Below are positions 45,357 through 55,530 of a stretch of 64,000 bases of DNA, piece after piece. Under the pieces are notes generated by a model that was not told the DNA's origin, searched no databases, and saw only the letters and a list, made by a program, of their open reading frames with translations. Source of the stretch: Lepeophtheirus salmonis (lineage: Eukaryota; Arthropoda; Copepoda; Siphonostomatoida; Caligidae); NCBI RefSeq assembly GCF_016086655.4, contig NC_052138.2:10416001-10480000 (forward strand). The letters are read 5' to 3'. Positions within the stretch are counted from its first letter, which is position 1; each line of letters opens with the position of its first letter. The translations under genes and the position numbers were made by a program.

Positions 45357-45695
45357 ATGCATGGTTATTTCAGACTCCATGGACATCTGATGACTCATTG
45401 TAGACGCATAGTGAGTGAGGAATTCCAAAAGACGGACATTCAAGGGACTTCTAGGAGCAAATCCTACGAAATCAAATCCAAGTGGCCAGGGCTGTTCAGC
45501 AGGGATTTTGTTGCCACACATGCATTTTTCCCCATTGATGAACACAGGTCCCAAATGAAGGATCCTACTCTCAAGAAGGGTTTTTTTTTCTACTCTCCCA
45601 TTTTTTCTCTATCTCTTTCTTCTACTTTTCTTCTCTTCCTTAAAGCTATGGCATACAAATATATAGACCTTTTTATGGGATCAATTCAAAAATGA
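45357..45695 (+). other. 112-codon open frame, unknown
   Basis: The frame is open from 45357 to 45695 and reads HLMTHCRRIVSEEFQKTDIQ, later WPGLFSRDFVATHAFF. The opposite strand is open over the same stretch (45554-45276). Base composition at 45370-45580 is more balanced than its surroundings, which suggests former coding or transposon sequence, but no family was recognised and the 3' part is low complexity. Confidence 0.25.
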
Positions 45696-46179
45696 GTTTT
45701 AACCTAGAAATATTTTTGTTGTTTTATCTCATATTGACAACAATATAGAGCGTTTTTGAGAATCTCTTTTTTAAAAATGAAAGTTTAGACTTTCAGCTAT
45801 CAAATATGATGCTTTTAAACTCTATGAGTATATTTATCTGGAATTTATGAGCGTCTGAATAAATAGCATCTATTTTAAAATTTAAACGAAAATAACTCTA
45901 GTTATCAGTATGATAAGGCAACTAAAAAATGTTTTTATAATTTTTTAACATAATGCTTTGAAATATATTCATATAAGTTATCCTTATCTTCAATACCAAG
46001 AGCTTAGAAAAGATTTGAACTTTAAAAATAGTCGAAAATAACAAAAACTTTATGCACTTTTGTGAATCCCATGAGGCTAACAGAGAAAAAAATAAGGTCA
46101 TATTTGGAATACGGGGATCAAACTCTACTAAGTTGAGCATATGTTGATCGTGTACCATTTTTATTGTTTAACAGTGATT

Positions 46180-46910
46180 TGGCTAACTACCAACAGATTT
46201 TGGGCCTTACTGTCTGTTGAAAGAAAGGTTGCGTGATATAATAAAGGTAACGATATGGGAAAACAAGGCACAAAATCAGTGGGAAATTCATCCATTCTTC
46301 ACAAATGTTGAGCTATTAAATAGTGTGAAATTGTTCCTAACTTCACAAGAGTTGACTTTAGTTCCACTAATTAAAATTCAGAGCAGTGCAAACTAATATG
46401 AACTCAAGGTGAGTATCCATATCTACCGCACCTAAACAATGCAGTTGGGAATGGATACCTTATTTTGAGAAACTTTGAATATGATAATCTTTACACCATA
46501 ACAATCATTATTATTAAATCCAAAGTTTGTAGAATAAAATTGTACGATGGCCCGCTCAAAAATTATACCCTGGTTTACGTGTAAACATCCGATAGATGTG
46601 GAAACTCATCTTAAGACTTGACCCGGACTTGGAAAAGGAGAACTCGAACACAACTCCCCAGAGTAGGTATTTTATTGTCAGCTGACTCTTTTCCAGCTTG
46701 TTTCCCCTAGTTGTATCTGTGTTCTGAACATTGATTGGTTGAATTCAAGTGAGTTAATCCTTGTTAAGTTGTGATCAATCACTATGATAATTAATTTATT
46801 ATTATTACACCATATTTTGGAAGAATTTGCAAATTAACAATTGACTTTTTAAATTCCCCTTCTTATTTAGAGGAAAGGTTGAGATATGCAATAAAAGCAA
46901 CGACGTGATT
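46180..46910. repeat. cluster of CACGTCGTTACC-family fragments
   Basis: Fragments in both directions: GGCTAACTACCAACAGATTT with TGGGCC at about 46181, AAAGGTTGCGTGATATAATA at 46225, GTGTTCTGAACATTGATTGG at about 46720 and AGGAAAGGTTGAGATATGCA to GCAACGACGTGA at 46871-46908. At least two insertions, nested or broken up. No coding region is recognised. Confidence 0.5.
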
Positions 46911-47849
46911 TGTACAAAATTGTGCATTACTTCAAAAGACCTAATTAGAATTCTTATATGAAAGTTCAGAACAACACAAATAAATATAGACTCGAAATGG
47001 AGAAGGTGGTCTCGAATAAAGCTTTGCAAGAAAAGTGTGATTAGTAGAAAAATATATAGATAACCAAAAAATACAGTGATTTTTTTTGTTAGTACTAGAA
47101 AAACGTCTTGAAATATTTAAAGAATTACAATAATGATTTTAAACTAGTTTCTTCCCCATTGGATTTTGTCATAATAAGCTCTACTACTGTTACTAATAAA
47201 ATAAACAAAAATTTGCGATTTATGGATCATCCTTGAACCTTTGAACTTGGATTTTACCCACGTTATATATTTATAGTAATAATATAAAAATAGCGCATAA
47301 GTACATACATATACTAGGTACTTAGTTAATAATATCATAACTATTACTTTAATAAGACATTATTTACTCTGCATCAAACCACAGTCTTTGGCGCACATAT
47401 AATAAACCCTTTAGACTATCAAGTTTAATTATCGTAATTATTGTGGTTTAGAGGGGATAACATCATATGTAACATGGAATTGTGACATATAGATGCAATT
47501 TAGAAGATATTTTGTGATCTTTAGATATATATGGGCTCAATGTCGTAATGTAGAAAGTTAGCAATAATTATATAGTTATTGCATCACACATCACTCAGGA
47601 ATTGAACAAAAAAAAATAATAAGCTTAAATTTGACGATTTCTTAAATTAATTTATTTATCTTGAATTGTGAAAAAATCGTTAATAGTATACTTGTAAATT
47701 ATTCTTTTGAGGAAACCATGGGACGTTAAACATTTTCTAATTCCATGTTACTAATAAATGTTTCATTATTTAATCATTAATTGAGTAAATATATGCAAAT
47801 GATGATATTACAACTGTACAGAAAGATTTGGGAGTCTCGTAAATGCCCA

Positions 47850-48178
47850 CAAATTTGATAAAATATCTGGAAATCTACGGGGCTGGGCAGAAAAACATAG
47901 ACTCTAAAGGTTCCTGACCTTCATGACCTTTGTCAAAAGTTGACAGTGGGTCTTCTTCGATCTTTTTCTACAAGCTGGACAGGAACTCCGGATCCACTCT
48001 TTAAACTGTCCCCTCCACTTCCTGCATTCCTGTAAAGGTCTTCTCCATCATTCTTCATCTTGCCCACCTTGAAAGCACGCCCCTGGAGCACTTCACAATG
48101 TCCATAATCCTCGCCACTTTAACTTCAGCATCTGTGAGATCTGAAATGCGCTGCCTGGTGGCATTTTGCTCACTCATG
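47850..48178 (-). pseudogene. Tc1-like transposase fossil
   Basis: From about 48178 the - strand reads MSEQNATRQRISDLTDAEVK, VARIMDIVKCS, a degenerate helix-turn-helix like that of the copy at 32916. It is followed by KKIEEDPLSTFDK in another frame. The C-terminal half is absent and stops interrupt every frame. Confidence 0.65.
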
Positions 48179-49651
48179 TTGCCAAGATGACGGACGAAAT
48201 GTGTAATATAATTTGTTAATACACAAAGGATGGCTGAGCAAGAATGTCAAAAAATGATCACTAAACCTTCCTTTATTAATGAGAAAATAAATATTCATTA
48301 ACTGTCCACGTTTTATTGCCCAAACCTGTAGACCGACCCAACGTCTATTAAATGTGCTGTTGATACCTTAACCAACTTGTAGGGAGTCATTCCAAATGAC
48401 GAGAATATTTCAATCAATAATTTCAGGAGGAAGCAAAAGAAGAGTGAAAAAAATACAGGTAAGATGGAGTTTGGTCTTTTAATGAAGCCTTTATTGGTTC
48501 TGCCTGATTCTAAATAGTATGTTCTAGTGTGCCACATTAAAACATAATTCAGTTGTAAAATGTCTCAACAATCTCTTGCGAACTTTATGTCTTGTAAAAC
48601 ATACACATTCATTGACATTGAGCTAGAATTGTTAGAAAGATTGCTTATTTTGGCAAAATTAGGTGCATATAATGTATATAATGAGAAGTGACCAGGAAAT
48701 GAACAGGTCCATATATAAGTAGGTACACAGGTGCACTATATTGTTGAGATGTCAGTAAAAGAAAATTGTGTATCCTTTTTTGACAAACTAATTATTAATT
48801 TCCGTAATTATGGATTTCTTCATCATCTTGCCACAGAAACTGGGGTTTTGTTAGATTTAATCAATTAGTTATTATAAGCTTTATGAGTTTCTTCAAGTAG
48901 AAGAAACACCGAAGGATTTGTGTGTTTTTATCTTTTAAATAAGTAACTACTTATGCGAGAATTAATTAAGCATTTGCTTAAGAAGCTAAGCAATCTCTAA
49001 ATCCTACAACTCTTCATAAGGTAATTAATTAAGATGTTGAAATATTCTTAGAATCTTTTTATACATATATATTTTCTATGATATTCTGTTCTCCACACAT
49101 ATCTTGTTTTGTCTCTGTTTGACTAAACACATTGTTTGAAATCACTGTTCATGAAGGCAATTCGTATGCTACGGAGTCTGTATTATCTATTGAGATTTTT
49201 GTTCCTACCTTACAACCCTTTCATTAAAAACCTTGTAGATTTCAATTTATAAACTGACTTCTTCTATACTTTTTCATCAGCGCAGTCATCTTCCTAATTT
49301 TCTTGATGATTAACTATGAGATAATGAGGGCACTCGGAATGATATTTCCTTTAGACAACATTGACAAAGTATTTACATACATGTTTAAGTATTTACATAT
49401 TTAATTTGTAAATTGTAATATCAGTATTTAGATCGTTCCAAGGGATCTCTTGACAATCCTTCGTCTCTCTCCTAACTAAAAAGCTATAAAACTTGATTGA
49501 CTTCCTATTTAAATGGAGTTGACTTCAAAGTACATTTGTATACTTAATGTCTATTCATCATTAAGTAAATTACTTCTTTAATATATTATTTCTCTATAAA
49601 TATGAATACATGTATTTTTAAGAGAAACTGGATTTATCCAAATAAACAAAA

Positions 49652-49659
49652 TATAAATA
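49652..49659 (+). promoter_or_regulatory. possible TATA box of the defensin-like gene
   Basis: TATAAATA lies 67 bp upstream of the start codon at 49726. A start site about 30 bp downstream would give a short leader of about 40 bases. AT-rich surroundings make a chance match quite possible. Confidence 0.35.
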
Positions 49660-49725
49660 AAGAAAATGCTATAATTTTAACTCTTAATAGAGCATCATCA
49701 TTAGTAAAACTCTATTCCCATCAAC

Positions 49726-49796
49726 ATGACTTCAAAAATCATCTGTGCCGTCCTTGTTTTTGCCTCATTGGTCAACCTTAATGAAGCTGGATTCAG
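49726..49796 (+). CDS. defensin-like gene exon 1 (signal peptide)
   Basis: It encodes MTSKIICAVLVFASLV through EAGF and two bases of an Arg codon. The donor is CAG|GTAAAG. Intron placement at the junction of signal peptide and mature protein is common for secreted peptides. Confidence 0.8.
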
Positions 49797-50214
49797 GTAA
49801 AGTCCTTATTTGTTCTTATCGTATGTACATCAATATCCTATTCCTAAAAGATGTTTCTTTGGCGATTGGGCCTGCACTGCAGGATGTACAGTCATGGGTC
49901 AAACCTCAGGGATCTGTGGACATGATGGTAAATGTTGGTGTTCTGAGAGAAGGATATCTATTAAAAATTTTAAGGCACTTCTTCCAAGCCGATGCACATT
50001 AGGAGAGGAGTTTTGTAATGCTACGTGCCAATCCATTGGCCGTGTGAATGGAACCTGTGCCTATAACGATTGTTCATGTGCTGATGAGTTAATTTCCCCT
50101 GATGAATTGGCTTTGTGTACAATTGAAAGTAATTGCAATGTGTATTGTCAGGGATCTGGACGTGCTGGTGGCGAATGCAGGGGATGGAGCTGTGTATGCA
50201 CTTCACGGAATTAA
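49726..50214 (+). CDS. secreted protein with three tandem defensin-like CS-alpha-beta units
   Basis: Exons 49726-49796 and 49851-50214, joined over a 54-bp GT-AG intron, encode 144 residues. Residues 1 to about 21 form a signal peptide (KIICAVLVFASLV core). Three six-cysteine units follow: C25-C54 spaced 6-3-9-5-1, C72-C100 spaced 6-3-9-4-1, and C113-C140 spaced 5-3-9-4-1. Each has Gly two residues before the fourth cysteine (GIC, GTC, GEC), the gamma-core feature. Spacing CxxxC, GxC and CxC is that of arthropod defensins; unit three (AGGECRGWSCVC) is closest to classical defensins. Linkers are about 17 and 12 residues. The family usually has one unit, so this is a three-domain form. A role in extracellular antimicrobial defence is inferred; a different secreted cysteine-rich role cannot be excluded. 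Confidence 0.8.
49851..50214 (+). CDS. defensin-like gene exon 2 (three Cys units)
   Basis: The acceptor is CCTAAAAG at 49850. The exon carries all 18 cysteines and ends VCTSRN with the stop at 50212-50214. Overlapping frames on both strands in this stretch are shadows of it. Confidence 0.85.
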
Positions 50215-50269
50215 CTCATTTCTCATTATTACTTGTTATTTTATATACTTACGTATGAACATATATTTA

Positions 50270-50275
50270 AATAAA
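50270..50275 (+). terminator. poly(A) signal of the defensin-like gene
   Basis: AATAAA lies 56 bases after the stop codon at 50214, the expected place for a short 3' UTR. Confidence 0.6.
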
Positions 50276-50799
50276 ACAGTCATATGATAACAAGATTATA
50301 ATTCGTGACTAGTTTATGAGTCACTTTAGATTAATGAAATATACTTGTATTTATCTCTTCATTATTTATTACTAACGACTTGATATTTTGGCTTATTTTA
50401 CAAAGACAATAAAGGATATTTTATTCAAAATGAAGCCATTTGATATCAATCACCCGCCCAAAGTGATAAGCAGACCTTAATAATATAGCATGTCTAAAGT
50501 TTGCCAATTTCTACGTTATTCGATACTTGAGAACACTCGAATTTGGTAAACGGAGGCCTTGGTATTTATATTTTTTCTAGACCGATATTTTAGACCAGAG
50601 CGCAATTTAAAGGCAAAAACTAAAATTCAATCATATTCAAATAGTAAACCAATTATTTGCAGTTTCAATCTATGGAAAAATTTCATCCCCCATCATGATT
50701 TTATGAGTTGTACAAATATGATTTATGAAACAGATTTAACTTCATTCAATATTGTCCTATGTTCACAATCGGTCATACTTCTTTATTTTAAATTTATCA

Positions 50800-51870
50800 G
50801 ACAACCTTTCATACAACAGGCAAAAAAGGCCCAAAATCAGTTGGTAGATCAGGGACGTCCGCAGGAATATATATATATTTTTTTTTTTTGGGGGCGGGGG
50901 ATTGCCTTGGTTTTTAGAATTTTTTTCAAAGCAAATCCAAAAATTATAAATTAAAAAAAAATTGATAAAGTTATTAACAAAAAAAAAAATATTTTGAAAA
51001 AATTTAATCCATCAATTTTTTTTTTCTAAAAATTTTAAGTTTTGTATTTGCTTTGAACAAAATTCTAAAAACCAAATTTTAATTTTAAAAATCCATAGCT
51101 TTAAACAAAAAATTTCAAAATTCTATAGCAATTGACAAAAAATTCAATTTTTTATAAAAAAAGTTCTAATATTAAATTTTTTTGGGTAAAAAAAAATCAT
51201 AAATATACCACTATTTACAAAAAAATAAATGTTATGAAAAAAAAAGTTCAATATTAAATTTTTGGAAAAAAATTCAAAAATTCACTTATTCACAGAAAAT
51301 TTAAATTTTTGGAAAAAAAATCAAAAATTAAATTTCTAATACTACTTCAAAGTATACAGCTCGTCACAAAAAATTGAATTGTTTTGAAAAAAAAAATCAA
51401 TATTTAATTTTTTGGAAAAAATTTCAAAAATTCACAGAGCATTTAAATCTGTACAAAAAAATTCAAAAATTCAATTCTTAATATGACTTCAAAATATAAA
51501 GGTTTCACAAAAAATTAAATGTTTTGAAAAAAAAAATCAATATTGAATTTTTTGGAAAAATAATCAAAAATTCATAGCTATTCACAAAAAAAAAATTTGG
51601 AAAAAAATTCAAAAATTAAATTTAAAATTTTAATTTTTTTGTAAAAAGCAAAATTCTTTAATTTGGGGAGGGCTACCAGCCACCCCTTGCAGATGCCCTT
51701 GTAGTTAGCCAATTCTTCTAAACTATATAATAACCAAGTTTTAAAATTATTATAAACAGTTTGAAAAGAGGAAATTTGAATTCAACCAATCAGCGTTCTG
51801 AAGAAGCAGAAAGAAGCAGAAACATTGAAATACAGTGTAATTTTTGTGAACCAGTATGTAACGTCGTGCT
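50800..51870. mobile_element. CACGTCGTTACC-family MITE split by a nested insertion
   Basis: The left half (ACAACCTTTCATACAACAGG to AAAATCAGTTGGTAG) and right half (TAGTTAGCCAATTCTTC, CAACCAATCAGCGTTCTGAA, TAACGTCGTG at 51859) are one MITE interrupted by the element at 50850-51701. The unbroken form of the junction, CTGTTGGTAGTTAGCCAA, is seen in inverted orientation at about 46180. Confidence 0.65.
50850..51701. mobile_element. CAGGGGCGTCC-family element, about 850 bp
   Basis: The left end is CAGGGACGTCCGCAGGAATA and the right end the complement of CAAGGGCATCTGCAAGGGG; the latter continues as GGGAGGGCTACCAGCC read on the + strand. The body is a long field of A runs with recurring AAATTCAAAAATT and ATTTTTTGGAAAAA. 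TAGAT (left) and TAGTT (right) abut the ends, probably a worn 5-bp duplication. Confidence 0.7.
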
Positions 51871-53239
51871 CTAGAGCGAATTTTTAATGAGGGGCTGATC
51901 TACATAAAGTGAATTGAATTAAAGGACCAAATTTTTTTCAGTGTCCCAAAAATCATATTGATCTCAGACCGGACTAGGACTTTCAGACCAAACCTCAACA
52001 CTAATGATTCATACAATAAAGTATTGTACTTTTTATAAACTGTTGATGGTTGTATGGACTTTTCTTAGTTCCTCTTTGATACAGGTTATTATTGAATAAC
52101 AATGACACGAGTTACTAAGTCAATCTACGTTGATTATATGTTATGAATGAGCTGTATGGTATATGTACGTATTTGTACACATAATATATTTCCTTATTTA
52201 ATATCTTGAGCATCCTTGAATATTGATCAGGAAGAAAAGAATATTGAGCATAGCTTTGTTTATGAGTCATAGTTGAATTGCATTCTTCGATTCTTTATTT
52301 CTACTCAGTAAGACTCACAAAAAGCTCCAGTGAATCAATACCATTCAAGGTTGGTTTTTGTACAATTTGTGACCTTATTTGAATTATATTTATTAAATGT
52401 AGCTATTTTATTCAAAAATGGTCTATTATGTAAATCTTCTCTATATCATCAATGCTTATAATAGTTGACAAATTATTATTATTTATTTAGATTTTTAAAG
52501 GGTATGCAAAGCAAATCATTGGAGTAAAACGCCGTGGTTGTTTATAAATAGACATTCAATCATAAACATAATCACGGTATTAATTACGAGGAATGTAATT
52601 ATATATTCATAAACATAACTAATTAACAACGCTAATCAAATATGTAAGTGCTAAAGCCTTGGACATTTTGTTTAAAGTGCATTTTATTAAATTAAGAACA
52701 CGTAGGTACAATAATTATATGAATACCTTGAATTTGATTTGGTGGCCGTGAATGAAAGTTGCCTTATTCATAAATTATAAAAATGAAATATTTGACTTCT
52801 GGTGGAAGGACATCGGAGGTGGATTTCACTTAAATCTACATTTTCAAAGGAAGATTAAATCATTTTGCAAAACTTTCAAGTCTTTTTATCTTTCTAAAAA
52901 AAAAGGTCAAAAAATCCATTAAATAAAACTACAAAAGGTCCTGTATTTAAAAAAAAAACCTTCATTTTTTCCCCAGGGCCTACTCACGCTAAAACTGCCC
53001 CTCAACTCAGTCATTATCCTTTCTTTACCCAGATTTGGATCTTCGTTTTTTCCATTTTACTGAGTATTGTGATGTTCTAGCCATGTCCCGCTTGTCGTTC
53101 CTTAAAGATAAACAGATAAAACTATATAAATAATAATACATGGGGAGCCAAGTCTGCAGAATATGAAGCGTGAGAGAAAATTTTGATGTGATATTTTGAG
53201 TCATGAAGTCCATACTGTACTTAAAGACATGAGGAAGAG
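51871..53239. other. non-coding stretch
   Basis: AT-rich sequence with no exon or transposon end recognised. The frame at 53025-53213 on the - strand has no family signature. Confidence 0.5.
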
Positions 53240-53554
53240 AATTGTCTTAATGCAGAAGCCATCCACGCAAATCTGTTCATATTTTGTCGTTCCTATGATT
53301 TTAACACGACGGTCAAAGCTTATATATTTGGCCATAGTGACAATATTCTTCTGATTCCTTTTGGTCGGTTTAGTAGATTTTTCGTGCTAATCCTAAATAC
53401 TCTCCCGTCCCTTTCTGAACTTCTTGTGAAGTTTGAAAACAACAAATCGACTAAGACTATGTTCCCCATAAGCCTCCTACAGTAATTTGTAGGTTTCAAA
53501 CCCAGACTTGCCCACCAAGGCATAAGATTTGATGAGGCCACGCTTATCAGACAT
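53240..53554 (-). pseudogene. mariner transposase fossil, N-terminal part
   Basis: From the ATG at 53554 the - strand reads MSDKRGLIKSYALVGKSGFE, TYKLL, stop, EAYGEHSLSRFVVFKLHKKF and RKGRESI, then frame-shifted pieces including NIVTMAKYIS and DRRVKII. ETY.LL.EAYGE..LSR..VF.WHK.F..GRES is the mariner N-terminal helix-turn-helix pattern. The catalytic part is missing. Confidence 0.78.
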
Positions 53555-54179
53555 TGAAAGTCAAAAATATTTTTATAGGCCTCGCTGATTTATTAATTTT
53601 GACATGCTGATGTACCTGTGTTATTGTTGATATAAGAAAACAACACACATTAAACTAAGATCAGTTTATTTTTATTTTTTATCATGTGTGAAAACGTATA
53701 TACCTACCTGCATAATAATTTACATATAAGCACTTTGTTAATTATAATCATTAAACCTCAACAATTCTTCCCTTCAAATTGCTTCTGTCGTTCAAAATCT
53801 GTCTTATTTGAAGGGAGAAAATACTGTGATATGTTACATTTTGGAAGCACGAGGCATTTTCTCTCCCAGAAAGAAGACAAAAGGTACTTAAATGACCCAA
53901 ATATATTGACAATGACGTAAGTAACTGATATCTATCATGGTGTGTTATCGTTAATATTTTTCCTTTAGACGGATTTTGCTTTATTTTCAAACCCAGCCTT
54001 AAGATTTCGCACTGGACGTCACTATTTTGTGATCCATGCATCCGTATTATTTATGTGCAATTAAGGATTAAACAAGGAGGAAAGTATCTTAAAAAACAGT
54101 TGAAAAATAAGAGCTATGCTTAATATTTTTCTTTTTTGCCCCCCCCTCCCCTCTCCCAAAAAGAAAAGTAAAGAAAACT

Positions 54180-54600
54180 CTTCTAGAAAAAATAAAAAGT
54201 TTTTTTCAAAAATCTCATAAATTTTTCACAGATAATACTATTTTTATAAATGCAATTTTTGACTAATTTAAGATTATAAAAGTGACAAAAAACAAAATTT
54301 ATGTAATCATTTCATTGAAGAAAGTTTTTTTTTTTTTTTGGAAAAGACAAAATTGGGAGAATTGTTTTTTTAAGAAGAAAAAATTGAAAGAAGATTTTGC
54401 AGGAAATTCGGACATTTAAAGTTTATTAGACAAGACGATAACTTTTTAAATCATTTCGACAAAAAAGGAATTTTTAAAGATTGGTAAAAAATTTCATTAT
54501 TGAAAATTGTTCAATTTAAAAAAAAAAAATGGTACCAACAAAAGATCATTGACAAAAAAAAATTTTTTTTATAAATTTGATAACAAGTTTTTAATCACGG
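54180..54600. repeat. A/T-run field, probable CAGGGGCGTCC-family interior
   Basis: Runs of A and T alternate with AAAAATTTTTTTT blocks, like the interiors at 9960, 25980 and 50930. It is preceded by GCCCCCCCCTCCCCTCTCCC (54138-54157). The diagnostic ends are not recognisable. Confidence 0.4.
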
Positions 54601-54839
54601 GGGGTAGAGAGTGTAGCTATTGATGTAAATCGTGTTTATTTCATAGATGGGTAATCTTAAGAATGAATTTTCTTTTTTCCCATCTCTTGGCATTATTATT
54701 TAATATATATAAATAGGTATATAGGGTGGGTATTTTAAATCCCAAAACATTGTATTATTACAATTTATTCCACAAAATGTATTTCCTAATTTTTTTTCTC
54801 TTACATGTCCATAGTAATGTCAATCATTCAAACCAATCA

Positions 54840-55170
54840 TTTCCAACCTCAACCACAACCCTAACCTGGCTCTGAACCTGACACAGGCTTTAATGAGGAA
54901 CTCCTTGTCCATGTTGCTCACTCTCAAGAATGGAAGCCCGCAAGGAGTCAAAAGTTTATGGACATATTATTTGGACTCCTTCTCTACGTAGTACACATAG
55001 TAGTGCAATTCTTAGTTCTTAGAACGATCATGAGTCTTCTTTGCAGGTATTCCCGGCCATTAGACTCCTTAAAGCCTTAGCAACATCGTAAGCAATTGAT
55101 TTTGACAGCTTTGTAAACTCAATAATCTCCTTGGGCCTCTGCACGGAATGGAGGCACACAAATAGTGATG
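54840..55170 (-). pseudogene. Tc1-like transposase fossil
   Basis: On the - strand 55165-55030 reads SVQRPKEIIEFTKLSKSIAY, DVAKAL, the N-terminal helix-turn-helix. It passes to the C-terminus at about 54920-54840: MDKEFLIKACVRFRARLG. The whole catalytic core is missing and frames are broken, as in the other Tc1 copies of this window. Confidence 0.7.
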
Positions 55171-55530
55171 TAAATCGTGGATATTTATTTAGCTGGCCCG
55201 TTTTTTGCAATTAGTAATTATTTAACTCCGGTGTAGTAAACTGAATTAAATTATATTCAAACCCTGGTTGAGCATGATATCCTCATAGAAGACGGAGAGT
55301 AACCCTGAGGATTTGTTGTGGAATAAGTCCTTGTTGGACTCAAAGTTAAACTGAGGATCCACATCGGAGTAATTCTTGCCAATCCCTTTTTTTATTTCCT
55401 TCTCCTCCTCCTCTTCTTTTGTAACAGCTGATTGTAGCTGATCTAATGAAACGTTCTCTCCTCTAAAAACATTCTTCAAATTGTCAGGGTTAACATGATG
55501 TTGATTTTCAGTTTCTTTTTTTTAAGCATG
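55170..55530 (-). repeat. best copy of the GIGKNYSDVDPQ dispersed repeat
   Basis: On the - strand a frame open from 55479 to 55246, and extending further upstream, reads NPDNLKNVFRGENVSLDQLQ, an acidic run (KEEEEEKEIKK), then GIGKNYSDVDPQFNFESNKD. Parts of the same peptide recur, with stops, at 34350-34735 (two inverted copies) and, weakly, at 23540-23990. GATGTAAATCGTG beside it (55167, also 54624 and 34130) may be a terminal motif. The protein is not recognised. It could be a transposon gene or a host exon captured by one. Confidence 0.5.

Noticed and set aside
50930..51660. Regular-looking A/T repeats considered as a CRISPR-like or satellite array
   Set aside because: Unit length is irregular, there are no unique spacers, and the field is bounded by transposon ends.
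53684..54041. Frames on both strands near 53.7-54.0 kb
   Set aside because: The frame on each strand contains pieces that look protein-like, but no family or splice structure could be supported.
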